Source: Geobacillus kaustophilus
GTDB lineage: Bacteria > Bacillota > Bacilli > Bacillales > Anoxybacillaceae
Length of the DNA stretch: 64,000 nucleotides
Direction of reading: 5' to 3'
NCBI RefSeq assembly: GCF_000948285.1
Contig: NZ_JYBP01000003.1
Location: 1,736,001 to 1,800,000 of the forward strand
This document shows positions 1-8,592 of the stretch, piece by piece. Position 1 is the stretch's first letter. The number at the start of each line of letters is the position of its first letter. The position numbers and the translations under genes were made by a program. The notes below the pieces were generated by a model. It was not told the origin of the DNA. It worked only from the letters and a program-made list of their open reading frames with translations, and searched no databases.

Positions 1-456
1 CGTAAAATCCGTGTGCTGAATGACCATCATCACCGTGCCTTCCGCGGTCGGAATGGAGTTGTAAATGGCGACATCGTCGCGCTCAAACAACTGCACATGC
101 TTGCGCCCTGTTTTTTTCACCAATTCGTCCAAATACGCGTTGCTGATGCCGGAATAAATCGTGCAGCGCCGCGCCGTTTTTTGCACCATCTCTTCTGTAA
201 ACGGAATCGGTTCGTGGGCAAACACGCTGTTGACGTTTCCATCCAACGTCGTGCCGTGAACCGGCAAAATGATCGCATCCAAATCGGCAAAATCGACTTC
301 GCCAATCGGCAGCTTCATCGCCCCGGTGAAATGATGGGCGAGCTGGTCGAAGCCGACAAGCGACAACTTCGCGTCGAGTTCAACGAGTTTGCGAATGACT
401 TCAAGCTGCCTAGCATCGCCGCCGATGATGGCAATATGCATTCCTGTCAGCATCAT
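1..456 (-). CDS. dpaA: Dipicolinate synthase subunit A, N-terminal part (3' end outside window)
   Basis: The 152 codons seen encode the N-terminal part of SpoVFA/DpaA, which with DpaB makes dipicolinic acid from dihydrodipicolinate in the sporulating mother cell. The protein opens MLTGMHIAIIGGDARQLEVI, a Rossmann-type GGD motif, and continues through the family segments around VGFDQL and SGISNAYLDELVKKTGRK. The C-terminal half and stop codon lie beyond base 1. A Shine-Dalgarno AAGGTGAG at 465-472 serves either of two adjacent ATGs (456 or 453); homologues begin MLTG, which favours 453. Identification rests on recalled similarity to B. subtilis SpoVFA and on its place beside ymxH. Confidence 0.9.
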   Translation of the reverse strand, partial: MMLTGMHIAIIGGDARQLEVIRKLVELDAKLSLVGFDQLAHHFTGAMKLPIGEVDFADLDAIILPVHGTTLDGNVNSVFAHEPIPFTEEMVQKTARRCTIYSGISNAYLDELVKKTGRKHVQLFERDDVAIYNSIPTAEGTVMMVIQHTDFT

Positions 457-503
457 GTTGTATGCTCACCTTCTTTTCTGGCAAACTGCTCCATTTCCTT
501 TCC

Positions 504-531
504 CATCTTATGTTGGAATGAAAATATAGGT
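504..531 (-). promoter_or_regulatory. Candidate sigma-K-type promoter for dpaA
   Basis: On the minus strand a CATAAGATG element (504-512) lies 17 bases downstream of an AC dinucleotide (530-531). Sigma-K promoters of Bacillus have AC, a 16-17 base spacer, then CATANNNTA. The last base of the -10 does not match. Position, about 50 bases before the dpaA start, and the known mother-cell role of dipicolinate synthesis make it plausible, but the consensus is short. Confidence 0.35.
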
Positions 532-648
532 GAATATCCTTGCAGGAAAAAATGGGCGATATGCGCTGAAAGCAGACAAGAGGCAGTCATTTTTTCCGTT
601 TTTGTTCCTTACATATAAAGTAAAGAAGCGAAAAAGGGGGAAACCAGC

Positions 649-891
649 ATGAGGCTGAGCGAGTTAAGCGGAAAAGAAATTGTCGATGTGAGGCGGGCAG
701 AGCGGCTCGGGGTGCTCGGGCAGACCGATTTGGAAATCAACGAGCAAACCGGGCAAATCGAGGCGCTGCTCATCCCAACGGGAAAATGGTTCGGGTTCCG
801 CAAAGACGGTCAGGAAATTCGCGTGCCGTGGAAATATATTCGCAAAATCGGCGCCGATATGGTGATGATCGACGTCCCCGAGGAAGGGTGA
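649..891 (+). CDS. ymxH: YlmC/YmxH-family sporulation protein (PRC-barrel)
   Basis: This 80-residue protein is the only plus-strand gene I call. It begins MRLSELSGKEIVDVRRAERL and contains a PRC-barrel-like beta-rich fold of the YlmC/YmxH sporulation family; its molecular function is not established. The start is supported by AAAGGGGGAA seven bases upstream of the ATG. It lies between divergent dpaA and convergent mlpA, as I recall for B. subtilis ymxH, and shares a bidirectional terminator with mlpA. Confidence 0.85.
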   Translation: MRLSELSGKEIVDVRRAERLGVLGQTDLEINEQTGQIEALLIPTGKWFGFRKDGQEIRVPWKYIRKIGADMVMIDVPEEG

Positions 892-905
892 AAAAGGCGG
901 AAACG

Positions 906-944
906 AAAAAGCTAACAACCTAGCGAAAGGTCGTTAGCTTTTTT
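906..944. terminator. Bidirectional terminator between ymxH and mlpA
   Basis: An inverted repeat pairs AGCTAAC-AACC with GGT-CGTTAGCT around a short loop. A T-run follows on the plus side and an A-run precedes it, so it can end transcription of both ymxH and the convergent mlpA. Confidence 0.8.
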
Positions 945-953
945 GAGTTCGGT

Positions 954-2201
954 CTATGAACGGAGCGGGCGCGGCAGCACGCCGTCCGAGCTGATTAAGG
1001 CGAGCGCGTAATCGTCCGTGAAAACCGTGCGCGCCAGTTCGTTTACTTTTTCCACCGTGACGCTTTCAATCTCTTCAATGATCTCATCAAGCGAGCGGTG
1101 ACGGCCGAGAAGGAGTTCATTTTTGCCGTTGCGGCTCATCCGGCTGTTCGTGCTCTCGAGCCCAAGCATCAGGCTCCCTTTCATCTGCTCTTTGCTGTTA
1201 TGCAACTCTTTTTCGGTCACTCCGTCCTCCTTCAGCTGGCGAATGGTCTGCTGGATCGTTTCGAACAGCACATCAAGCTGGCCGCTTCCTGTTCCGGCGT
1301 AAATGGCGAGCAGGCCGCTGTCTTGGTAGGCGGAATGGTACGAGAATACCGAATACGCCAATCCGCGCTGTTCGCGCACTTCCTGAAACAGCCGGCTGCT
1401 CATGCTGCCCCCTAAAATATTGTTCAAGATGAGGAGCGGGTACGCGTCCGGATGGCCGATCGGCAACCCGTTGAATCCGATGCATACGTGCGCCTGCTCA
1501 GTGTCCTTTTTGCGCGCGATCTTTTGCGGCACAAACGCCGGCGTCCCTGAAGAAGGCGGCTTGCTCTCTGCGGCGAACGAGCCGAAATAGCGCTCGACCT
1601 CATCAATAAACCGTTCGTCGACGTTGCCGGCGACCGAAATGACGACGCGATCCGGTGTATAGTAGTCCGCCATATATTGGCGCAACGTGTCGCCAGTGAA
1701 CGTGCAGAGCGTCTCTTCCGTGCCCAAAATCGGATAGCCGAGCGGATGGCCCGCATAGCACGCTTTGCCGAGCAAATCGTGGACGATGTCATCCGGTGTA
1801 TCTTCATACATTTTGATTTCCTCGAGCACGACGTTGCGCTCCTTTTGCAGCTCATCTTCCACAAATGTCGAGTGGAAAAACATATCGGCGAGCATTTCAA
1901 GCGCCAGCGGCGCGTGTTCATCCAACACTTTGGCGTAGTAACACGTATACTCCTTCGATGTAAAGGCGTTTACTTGCCCGCCGATGCTGTCGAATGCTTC
2001 CGCAATGTCCCGGGCCGTGCGCGTCGTTGTCCCCTTGAAAAACATATGCTCTAAAAAATGGGAAATGCCATTGGTTTGCTCCGTTTCATTGCGCGATCCG
2101 GTCCCGATCCATATACCGATGGCCACCGACCTTACAGTCGGGATTGGCTCGAGCACGATTCGCACACCGTTTTTGCACGTATATTTGTTAATCAACTCCA
2201 T
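954..2201 (-). CDS. mlpA: Zinc-dependent processing peptidase, M16 family
   Basis: The 415-residue protein is an M16 (pitrilysin/processing peptidase) metalloprotease, B. subtilis MlpA/YmxG. The inverted zinc motif HFLEH is at about residues 48-52, followed by the downstream glutamate-containing segment NVVLEEIKMYEDTPDD. A C-terminal M16 lobe contains the QRGLAYSVFS segment typical of the family. The ATG at 2201 is chosen because AGGAGGAAC sits just upstream; an in-frame start 11 codons earlier lacks this. It overlaps the end of ylxY by 14 bases, suggesting coupled translation. Confidence 0.92.
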   Translation of the reverse strand: MELINKYTCKNGVRIVLEPIPTVRSVAIGIWIGTGSRNETEQTNGISHFLEHMFFKGTTTRTARDIAEAFDSIGGQVNAFTSKEYTCYYAKVLDEHAPLALEMLADMFFHSTFVEDELQKERNVVLEEIKMYEDTPDDIVHDLLGKACYAGHPLGYPILGTEETLCTFTGDTLRQYMADYYTPDRVVISVAGNVDERFIDEVERYFGSFAAESKPPSSGTPAFVPQKIARKKDTEQAHVCIGFNGLPIGHPDAYPLLILNNILGGSMSSRLFQEVREQRGLAYSVFSYHSAYQDSGLLAIYAGTGSGQLDVLFETIQQTIRQLKEDGVTEKELHNSKEQMKGSLMLGLESTNSRMSRNGKNELLLGRHRSLDEIIEEIESVTVEKVNELARTVFTDDYALALISSDGVLPRPLRS

Positions 2202-3171
2202 GTTCCTCCTGTTTGTTTGCCAGTCTTTTCTCATCGAATAAGGCCGTCAAGCTGCCTAGGGCGTAGCCTTGGCGCTTGATCGAGGTGATCAGCTCGTCAA
2301 GTGCAGCCGCCGTCGGCATCGTTGGATGCATCAAAATGATGGCGCCAGGATGAACTTTCGACGTCACCCGTTTCACTATAACAGATGGCGACGGTTTTTG
2401 CCAATCAATTGTATCGACGCTCCATAGAATCGTTTTCATGCCGAGTTCCGCGGCGACCTCGACGACCTCGTCGCGGTAGCTGCCGCTTGGCGGGGCAAAC
2501 CATTTGCATTTAACCGATGTCGCCGCCTCAATCACTTCGTTTGTTTTCTCGAGCTCGCGGCGGATGTTGTCGACAGCGAGTGTTTTCATATCGGGATGGC
2601 TGTAGGAATGGTTGCCGATTTCATGGCCAGCGTCTGCTATCATTTTTGCCATCTCCGGGTGTTTTTTTACCCATCGTCCTTCCAAAAAGAACGTCGCCTT
2701 GACATTGTATTTCTTCATCGTCTCAAGCATGTCGGGGAGGTATTCTTCCCCCCAAGCGACATTGACCGCAAACGCCACCATCGGCTTGTCAGGATGGCCG
2801 CGGTAAATCGGCGCCGGCGGCAAATCGTCCAAATGGACGCGCGGGGGCACTTGACGAAACACGAGTTTTCGCTCATCAAACATCCCCGTTTTCTTCATGT
2901 TTTGATAGGAGGCGTCAATGTCGACGGCGAGCCCGTTGTAGCCGGGCGTCGCCTTCCATACTTTATCGATGACCGCATCTTGGGCGGGAATTTCATATTG
3001 CTTCGCTTGTTTGACGATCGTGTCGTACAGCTTGTCGCGCTCTTTCATCGCGGTTGTTTCCATCGGGCGCCAGCTTGCGATGTAATCGCCAACCGGAGGC
3101 CAATGAACCGCCGCCCAGGCGGCAAGAAACATGACCGCTAGCGCTATATAGCGGGCGCTTCCGTTGTTCAC
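2188..3171 (-). CDS. ylxY: Polysaccharide-deacetylase-like protein YlxY, probably altered catalytic site
   Basis: A 327-residue protein starts at GTG (3171) after a strong AAGGAGGGGGACAAGG site. It has an N-terminal signal-anchor (about residues 7-25) and a C-terminal NodB-like deacetylase domain. The conserved HSYSH metal motif, VDTIDW and LMHPT segments are present. The usual TFDDG first motif reads NVAWG, so the catalytic-base and metal aspartates are missing, and the RPPYG motif reads APPSG, lacking the arginine. It is exported or membrane-tethered and likely sporulation-linked by family; catalytic activity on peptidoglycan is doubtful. Confidence 0.88.
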   Translation of the reverse strand: MNNGSARYIALAVMFLAAWAAVHWPPVGDYIASWRPMETTAMKERDKLYDTIVKQAKQYEIPAQDAVIDKVWKATPGYNGLAVDIDASYQNMKKTGMFDERKLVFRQVPPRVHLDDLPPAPIYRGHPDKPMVAFAVNVAWGEEYLPDMLETMKKYNVKATFFLEGRWVKKHPEMAKMIADAGHEIGNHSYSHPDMKTLAVDNIRRELEKTNEVIEAATSVKCKWFAPPSGSYRDEVVEVAAELGMKTILWSVDTIDWQKPSPSVIVKRVTSKVHPGAIILMHPTMPTAAALDELITSIKRQGYALGSLTALFDEKRLANKQEEHGVD

Positions 3172-3231
3172 CCTTGTCCCCCTCCTTTTTTACTACTACA
3201 ACATATGTCTTAGGGGGACAGGATAGAACAT

Positions 3232-3266
3232 AACAAAAGAGCCTTAAGAAACAAATTCCTAAGGCT
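3232..3266 (-). terminator. Terminator of pnp
   Basis: Stem AGCCTTA/TAAGGCT with a 13-base loop overlaps the pnp stop codon and is followed by CTTTTGTT on the minus strand, consistent with a modest intrinsic terminator before ylxY. Confidence 0.6.
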
Positions 3267-5430
3267 TCATGCGATGGCGCTCCGGCCGTCTTCCTCGTTT
3301 TTCCCTAGATTCCCGCGGCAGTTCCCCTCCAATGTTGCGGGCATCGCGCAACACCGCTTTGCGCGACAGATTGACGCGCCCTTGCTTATCGATTTCCGTT
3401 ACTTTCACTAAAATTTCATCGCCAATCGAAACGACGTCTTCGACTTTGCCGACCCGCCCTTCAGCGAGCTCGGAAATGTGGACAAGCCCATCTTTGCCGT
3501 TGAACAACTCAACGAAGGCGCCGAATTTTTCAATCCGTTTCACTTTGCCTAAGTACACTTGGCCGACTTCGACTTCGCGGACGATGTCTTCGATGATTTG
3601 CTTCGCTTTTTGGTTGGCCGCTTCATCCACAGACGAGATGAAAATCGTGCCGTCTTGTTCGATGTCGATTTTGACGCCTGTTTCATCGATGATTTTGTTG
3701 ATCTGCTTGCCGCTTGGTCCGATGACCTCCCGGATTTTATCTGGATTGATGTGCATGATCAAAATTTTCGGCGCATATTTGGACAGCTCTTTGCGCGGTT
3801 CGCTGAGCGTCTGCATCATATGGTCCAAAATCTCAAGCCGCCCTTTACGCGCTTGCATGAGCGCCTCTTCCAAAATCTCACGCGTCAATCCTTTGATTTT
3901 AATGTCCATTTGCAGCGCAGTGACGCCTTTTCTCGTGCCGGCGACTTTAAAGTCCATATCGCCGAGATGGTCCTCGATACCTTGAATGTCGGTCAAAATC
4001 GTATAATGATCGTCGTTTTTCACAAGCCCCATGGCAATGCCGGCGACCGGCGCTTTGATCGGCACCCCGGCGTCCATCATCGCCAGCGTGCTGGCGCAAA
4101 TGCTGGCCTGCGATGTCGAGCCGTTCGACTCAAGCACTTCCGAAACGAGGCGGATCGTATACGGGAATTCACGCTCCGACGGCACGACCGGCTCAAGCGC
4201 CCGTTCGCCAAGCGCCCCGTGTCCGATTTCACGACGCCCCGGCCCGCGCATCGGTCCGGTTTCCCCGACGGAAAACGGCGGGAAGTTGTAATGGTGCATA
4301 AACCGCTTCGATTCTTCAAGGTCAAGCCCGTCCAAAATTTGCACATCGCCAAGCGCTCCAAGCGTACAAACGCTCAACACTTGCGTCTGCCCGCGCGTAA
4401 ACAAACCGGAGCCGTGCGTGCGCGGCAGGACGCCGACAGCCGATGAGAGCGGACGGATTTCATCGACTTTGCGCCCGTCCGGACGGATTTTCTCGACCGT
4501 GATCAAACGGCGCACTTCCTCTTTTACGAGCTTATGCAAAATTTCCTGTACTTGCTTGAGCTTCTCCTCATCCGCTTCTTCCGCCTCATATTTGGCGATG
4601 ACGCCAGCTTTCACATCTTCAATGGCCGCATCGCGCGCCAGTTTCTCCGGCACTTGCACCGCTCGCTTAATGTCGGCCTCGGCAAGCTGGCGGATTTCCG
4701 CCTCCAGCGCTGGATCCGGCTCATAAAGGACGACTTCCATTTTTTCTTTGCCGACTTGGGCGGCGATTTCCTCTTGGAAGGCGATGAGCCGCTTCACTTC
4801 CTCATGGCCGAACATGATCGCTTCAAGAATCACTTCTTCCGGCACCTCATCTGCCCCAGCTTCCACCATGTTGATCGCATCTTTTGTGCCGGCGACGACA
4901 AGATGCAGATCGCTTTTTTCCATTTGCTCGACCGTCGGATTGATGACAAACTGGCCGTCGACGCGGCCAACGATGACACCGGCGATCGGTCCTTCAAACG
5001 GAATATCGGAAATCGTCAGCGCCACCGACGAACCGATTAAGGCCGCTACTTCCGGCGCGCAGTCTTGATCAACACTCATGACCATCGAGACGACTTGCAC
5101 TTCGTTGCGGAATCCTTCGGCAAACAGCGGGCGAATCGGTCGGTCGATGAGACGGCTCACCAAAATGGCTTTCTCGCTCGGGCGACCTTCACGCTTAATA
5201 AACCCTCCAGGAATTTTCCCAACCGCATACAACCGTTCCTCGTAGTTGACGGTGAGCGGAAAAAAGTCAACGTTTTTTGCCTCTCGCGACGCGGTGGCTG
5301 TGCTCAACACGACCGTATCGCCGTAGCGGACGAGCGCCGCACCATTCGCCTGTTTCGCCAGCTTGCCAGTTTCGACGATGAGCGGCCGCCCCGCCACATC
5401 GATGGAAAACACGCGTTTCTCTTGTTCCAT
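3259..5430 (-). CDS. pnp: Polyribonucleotide nucleotidyltransferase (PNPase)
   Basis: This 723-residue enzyme degrades RNA 3'-to-5' by phosphorolysis. Two RNase PH-like domains (about 1-140 and 315-540) flank an all-helical linker; a KH domain (near [20 protein letters not shown]) and an S1 domain (from about 622, [20 protein letters not shown]) follow. Length is close to the usual ~705 residues, with a basic C-terminal tail. A weak SD (GAGGAG) precedes the ATG. It lies downstream of rpsO, as in many bacteria, but has its own candidate promoter in the gap. Confidence 0.98.
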   Translation of the reverse strand: MEQEKRVFSIDVAGRPLIVETGKLAKQANGAALVRYGDTVVLSTATASREAKNVDFFPLTVNYEERLYAVGKIPGGFIKREGRPSEKAILVSRLIDRPIRPLFAEGFRNEVQVVSMVMSVDQDCAPEVAALIGSSVALTISDIPFEGPIAGVIVGRVDGQFVINPTVEQMEKSDLHLVVAGTKDAINMVEAGADEVPEEVILEAIMFGHEEVKRLIAFQEEIAAQVGKEKMEVVLYEPDPALEAEIRQLAEADIKRAVQVPEKLARDAAIEDVKAGVIAKYEAEEADEEKLKQVQEILHKLVKEEVRRLITVEKIRPDGRKVDEIRPLSSAVGVLPRTHGSGLFTRGQTQVLSVCTLGALGDVQILDGLDLEESKRFMHHYNFPPFSVGETGPMRGPGRREIGHGALGERALEPVVPSEREFPYTIRLVSEVLESNGSTSQASICASTLAMMDAGVPIKAPVAGIAMGLVKNDDHYTILTDIQGIEDHLGDMDFKVAGTRKGVTALQMDIKIKGLTREILEEALMQARKGRLEILDHMMQTLSEPRKELSKYAPKILIMHINPDKIREVIGPSGKQINKIIDETGVKIDIEQDGTIFISSVDEAANQKAKQIIEDIVREVEVGQVYLGKVKRIEKFGAFVELFNGKDGLVHISELAEGRVGKVEDVVSIGDEILVKVTEIDKQGRVNLSRKAVLRDARNIGGELPRESREKRGRRPERHRMKP

Positions 5431-5484
5431 ACAGACGAGTACTCCTCTCTATGTACAGATGAAATGATAAATCCGCTGATGATT

Positions 5485-5512
5485 AGTATAGACGAATTGG
5501 CACCATTGTTAT
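5485..5512 (-). promoter_or_regulatory. Candidate sigma-A promoter for pnp
   Basis: Minus-strand TATACT (5485-5490) is preceded after 16 bases by ATAACA (5507-5512), 5/6 and 4/6 matches to the housekeeping -10 and -35. It lies between the rpsO terminator and pnp, where a promoter would be needed. Confidence 0.4.
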
Positions 5513-5544
5513 CATCACCGTGTCAATCACGCCTATAAACTAGC

Positions 5545-5571
5545 AAAAAAGCGGGAATGCTCCCGCTTTTT
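5545..5571 (-). terminator. Terminator of rpsO operon
   Basis: A GC-rich stem AAAGCGGGAGC/(GCATTC)CCCGCTTT immediately follows the rpsO stop codon and ends in a run of six T on the minus strand: a strong intrinsic terminator. Confidence 0.9.
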
Positions 5572-5840
5572 TATCGACGTAATCCAAGTTTCTCAATCAA
5601 TTCACGGTAGCGCGCCACATCTTTCTTGCGCAAGTAGGCCAATAAGTTGCGGCGCTTCCCGACCATTTTCAGCAAGCCGCGCCGTGAATGATGGTCTTTT
5701 TTATGAATGCGCAAATGCTCGTTCAAGTTGTTGATTTGCTCTGTCAGGATCGCAACTTGCACTTCCGGAGAACCGGTGTCGTTCTCATGGATTTTAAATT
5801 GCTCGATGATTTCGCGTTTGCGCTCCTGCGTCAATGCCAT
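5571..5840 (-). CDS. rpsO: 30S ribosomal protein S15
   Basis: An 89-residue protein beginning [20 protein letters not shown], the full normal length of S15. Signature segments include [16 protein letters not shown]-like (here [10 protein letters not shown]) and [16 protein letters not shown]15 binds the three-way junction of 16S rRNA in 30S assembly. It ends the rimP-nusA-infB operon and may also be expressed alone. The SD is AGGGAGGTG eight bases before ATG. An 87-base leader separates it from ribF; S15 of B. stearothermophilus is known to bind its own mRNA leader. Confidence 0.98.
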   Translation of the reverse strand: MALTQERKREIIEQFKIHENDTGSPEVQVAILTEQINNLNEHLRIHKKDHHSRRGLLKMVGKRRNLLAYLRKKDVARYRELIEKLGLRR

Positions 5841-5927
5841 CCTTGTTCACCTCCCTAGTCCTAGATCCCCGATTGCCGAGCGGGCGTCGGTGACTCGCCT
5901 AGCCAAGCAATGGTTCGCATACATTGA
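5841..5927 (-). promoter_or_regulatory. rpsO 5' leader, candidate S15 autoregulatory RNA
   Basis: The 87-base gap between ribF and rpsO is G+C-rich and can fold: a CCGA/UCGG hairpin is nested within complementary CUAG-containing arms, and a second CUAG copy lies next to the AGGGAGGUG ribosome site. Published work on B. stearothermophilus S15 describes binding to its 5' translational operator. I infer that this is that operator; I cannot confirm the exact fold. Confidence 0.6.
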
Positions 5928-6908
5928 TTAGAATACCTCTTTTTCCGGCAAAATGCAAGTCTTTTCAGTGAAACAGCGGAAATACTGCTCCGCCTCTCTC
6001 TTGTCGCGGGCAATTTGCGCCGTCAGTTCGTCGACACTGGCGAACTTCTGCTCGCTCCGCAGACGGCGGTGCCACTCAATGGTCATCGTTTGTCCATAAA
6101 TATCGCCGGAAAACTTGAACAAGTGCACTTCAATATTCGGCAATCCTTCGCGCGTTTTATGGAATGTCGGTTTGTAGCCGACGTTCGCCACCCCTTCATA
6201 TACTTGCCCGCCGATCATCGCCTTGACTGCATAGACGCCGACTGCCGGCAAGGCATAATCGCTGTTTAAAGCGATGTTCGCCGTTGGAAAGCCGATCATC
6301 CGCCCGCGCCGTTCCCCGGCAACGACCGTTCCTTCAAGCTCGTAAAAGCGGCCGAGCAGGCGGGGAAGCTGTTCGACCGCCCCGTTTTCGAGCATTTTCC
6401 GCACCCGGGACGAGCTCACTTTTTCCCCATCGACCGCAAGCTTCGGAATGACCGTCTGTCCAAAGCGGCCACGCGCGTGAATCGGCATCGTCTCCATCGT
6501 TCCTTTTCCGAACCGCCCATAAGTGAAATCGAAGCCGGCGACGACATGTTTCACGTGCAACCCGTCCAAATATTGGTCAACGAACGCTTCTGGCGACAGC
6601 GCGGCAAACGTCGGCGTAAATTCAACGATGTACAGCCGGTTGACGCCAAGTGATGCAATCAGCTGCTCCTTTTTGCCAAGCGGCGTAATCGAGTAGAGCT
6701 TGGACTGTTTGCCAAGCACAACGGACGGATGAGGATGAAACGTCATCACCGCGCTTTCGTACCCACGCTCGTTGGCGATCTCGACCGCGGTGCGGATCAC
6801 TTTTTGATGGCCAAGGTGGATGCCGTCGAAATAGCCGAGCGCCATCACCGCCGGAGGGAGCGCCTGACGTTCGAGACGGTGTGGATGCGAAAGAAACAGC
6901 GTTTCCAT
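5928..6908 (-). CDS. ribF: Bifunctional riboflavin kinase / FAD synthetase
   Basis: This 326-residue enzyme (B. subtilis RibC) converts riboflavin to FMN and then FAD. The N-terminal nucleotidyltransferase domain carries ALGYFDGIHLGHQKVI with the HxGH motif; the C-terminal flavokinase domain carries GRMIGFPTANIAL. The second of two in-frame ATGs (6908) is preferred because homologues start at the matching residue and an AGG lies eight bases away; 6914 would add two residues. It follows truB after 43 bases within the same operon. Confidence 0.95.
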   Translation of the reverse strand: METLFLSHPHRLERQALPPAVMALGYFDGIHLGHQKVIRTAVEIANERGYESAVMTFHPHPSVVLGKQSKLYSITPLGKKEQLIASLGVNRLYIVEFTPTFAALSPEAFVDQYLDGLHVKHVVAGFDFTYGRFGKGTMETMPIHARGRFGQTVIPKLAVDGEKVSSSRVRKMLENGAVEQLPRLLGRFYELEGTVVAGERRGRMIGFPTANIALNSDYALPAVGVYAVKAMIGGQVYEGVANVGYKPTFHKTREGLPNIEVHLFKFSGDIYGQTMTIEWHRRLRSEQKFASVDELTAQIARDKREAEQYFRCFTEKTCILPEKEVF

Positions 6909-6951
6909 GTCCATGACCTGCCTTCTTTATTTCCGCGCTGCACCCGCGGCG

Positions 6952-7860
6952 TTAACGAAACACTTTGAGCGGTTTCATCAAGCCGGGGCGCGCCGGATGC
7001 TTCACGTACAGGGCCAGCGCTTCCCGCTCGGGCGAAACAAGCACGACCGGCCCGTCAAGCTTCTCGAAGAAAGCGGGAAGCCGGAGCAACGCCCCGTTTT
7101 TTACCTTCTCTGCTACTTTATCATTGATTTCATATTTCGGCAAATGAAAAAGCGCCCGCTCGATCGAGATGAGCAAGGCATCAGCCGTCCCGTCGGCCGC
7201 CCGGCGCTCAACGTCTTCAAACGTTACGCAATCTTCAAGCCGAAACGGTCCGGACGCCGTACGGATGAGATCCGACATATGCGCCGGATAGCCGAGCCGC
7301 TCGCCGATCATCACCGCCAGCGTACGCACGTACGTGCCTTTGCTGCACGTGACGCGAAAGCGAAATGACACCGTTTCCCCAAAGAATTGTTCACGTTCAT
7401 CAAGCAATTCGAGCTCATAAATGGTCACGCGCCGCGTCGGACGTTCGACTTCGATGCCGGCGCGCGCGTATTCATACAGTTTTTTGCCGCCCACTTTCAC
7501 CGCGGAGTACATCGGCGGCGTTTGCTCAATTTCTCCGGTCAAGCTGTCAAACACCGCTTCGATTTCCGCACGCGCAATCGGCCGGTCAACCGAACGGGCG
7601 GCGATGATGTCGCCGTCTGCATCTTCGGTTGTCGTCGCGGCACCAAGCGTCACTTTGCCTTCATACGTTTTCGTCGTCCCGGTCAAAAACTCGGCGATGC
7701 GCGTCGCCTTGCCAAGGCAAATGGGCAGCACACCGGACACGTTTGGGTCAAGGGTGCCGGTGTGTCCCGCTTTTTTTACGCCAAGCAGACGGCGCACTTT
7801 GGCCACACAGTCGTGAGACGTCATCCCTTTCGGTTTATTGAGCAGCAATACCCCGTCCAT
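6952..7860 (-). CDS. truB: tRNA pseudouridine-55 synthase
   Basis: A 302-residue TruB converts U55 in the T-loop of tRNAs. It begins MDGVLLLNKPKGMTSHD and has the catalytic motif GHTGTLDPNVSGVLP with the nucleophilic Asp38. Later motifs include KGTYVRTLA. The C-terminal extension resembles a PUA-like part. It lies between rbfA and ribF in the translation operon, in the standard order. Confidence 0.97.
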   Translation of the reverse strand: MDGVLLLNKPKGMTSHDCVAKVRRLLGVKKAGHTGTLDPNVSGVLPICLGKATRIAEFLTGTTKTYEGKVTLGAATTTEDADGDIIAARSVDRPIARAEIEAVFDSLTGEIEQTPPMYSAVKVGGKKLYEYARAGIEVERPTRRVTIYELELLDEREQFFGETVSFRFRVTCSKGTYVRTLAVMIGERLGYPAHMSDLIRTASGPFRLEDCVTFEDVERRAADGTADALLISIERALFHLPKYEINDKVAEKVKNGALLRLPAFFEKLDGPVVLVSPEREALALYVKHPARPGLMKPLKVFR

Positions 7861-7897
7861 CGACGCACCCTTTCCGTTTCCATAATCATGGATGGAA

Positions 7898-7922
7898 ATG
7901 GATAGACGGTTCGTCTATCCAT
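7898..7922 (-). other. Perfect hairpin spanning the rbfA stop codon
   Basis: An 11-bp perfect stem (ATGGATAGACG / CGTCTATCCAT) with a three-base loop contains the rbfA stop codon TAG and is followed on the minus strand by TTTCC. The T-run is too short for a strong terminator, so partial termination, processing or RNA stability are all possible. Confidence 0.6.
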
Positions 7923-8298
7923 TGTTCGGCTCCCCATCCGCCTCTTTCGCCGGGTGGTCATCGCTTGAAATTTGCCGGATCAGCTGTTCAATGCGGCTGC
8001 CGTATTCAATCGTTTCATCGATTTCAAAGAAAATTTCCGGCGTCTTGCGAAGGCGGATGCGCTGCCCGATTTCCGAACGGATAAACCCTTTCGCTTTCTC
8101 GAGCGCCTTCAACGTCTCTTCGCGCTGCTTGTCATCGCCGAGGACGCTGATGTACACTTTCGCCTGCTGCAAATCACCGGTGACCCGCACATCGGTCACC
8201 GTGACAAAGCCGATGCGCGGATCTTTCAGCCTGCGGCTGATGATGTCGCTCAACTCTTTTTTCATTTGCTCGCCAACGCGAGTTGCCCGTATATTCAT
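7915..8298 (-). CDS. rbfA: Ribosome-binding factor A
   Basis: A 127-residue KH-fold protein involved in late 30S maturation. It starts [20 protein letters not shown] and contains [12 protein letters not shown], typical of the family. Start chosen at ATG 8298 with AGGTG seven bases upstream; the adjacent GTG at 8301 would add one residue. It follows ylxP by 15 bases. Confidence 0.96.
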   Translation of the reverse strand: MNIRATRVGEQMKKELSDIISRRLKDPRIGFVTVTDVRVTGDLQQAKVYISVLGDDKQREETLKALEKAKGFIRSEIGQRIRLRKTPEIFFEIDETIEYGSRIEQLIRQISSDDHPAKEADGEPNNG

Positions 8299-8313
8299 CA
8301 CCCATCACCTCGG

Positions 8314-8592
8314 TTACAACCACTCGAATGATGTAGCCGCCCGCTCCAGCTCAGGGAACGAGTCGATCAAAGCAAGCGCCCGCTCGAGCTCCCGTTCAGT
8401 CGCCCGGCTTCTGGACGTAATGGCAACAAGGCCGATGGTCGCCCGCTGCCATGCATCTTGATGATCGATTTCGGCCACAGAGACATTATATTTTTGCCGG
8501 ATTCTTGTCATGACCCGCTGCAGGACGGCCCGTTTATCCTTGAGCGAGCGGGCGTTGTAGATGATGCATTCGCACGCGGCGAAGCCGATCAT
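8314..8592 (-). CDS. ylxP: DUF503 family protein YlxP
   Basis: A 92-residue protein of the DUF503/YlxP family, found widely between infB and rbfA. The sequence has the family segments [12 protein letters not shown] and [16 protein letters not shown]. YlxP is thought to be linked to ribosome assembly, but I know of no established reaction. Its ATG overlaps the infB stop (ATGA), implying translational coupling. Confidence 0.9.
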   Translation of the reverse strand: MIGFAACECIIYNARSLKDKRAVLQRVMTRIRQKYNVSVAEIDHQDAWQRATIGLVAITSRSRATERELERALALIDSFPELERAATSFEWL

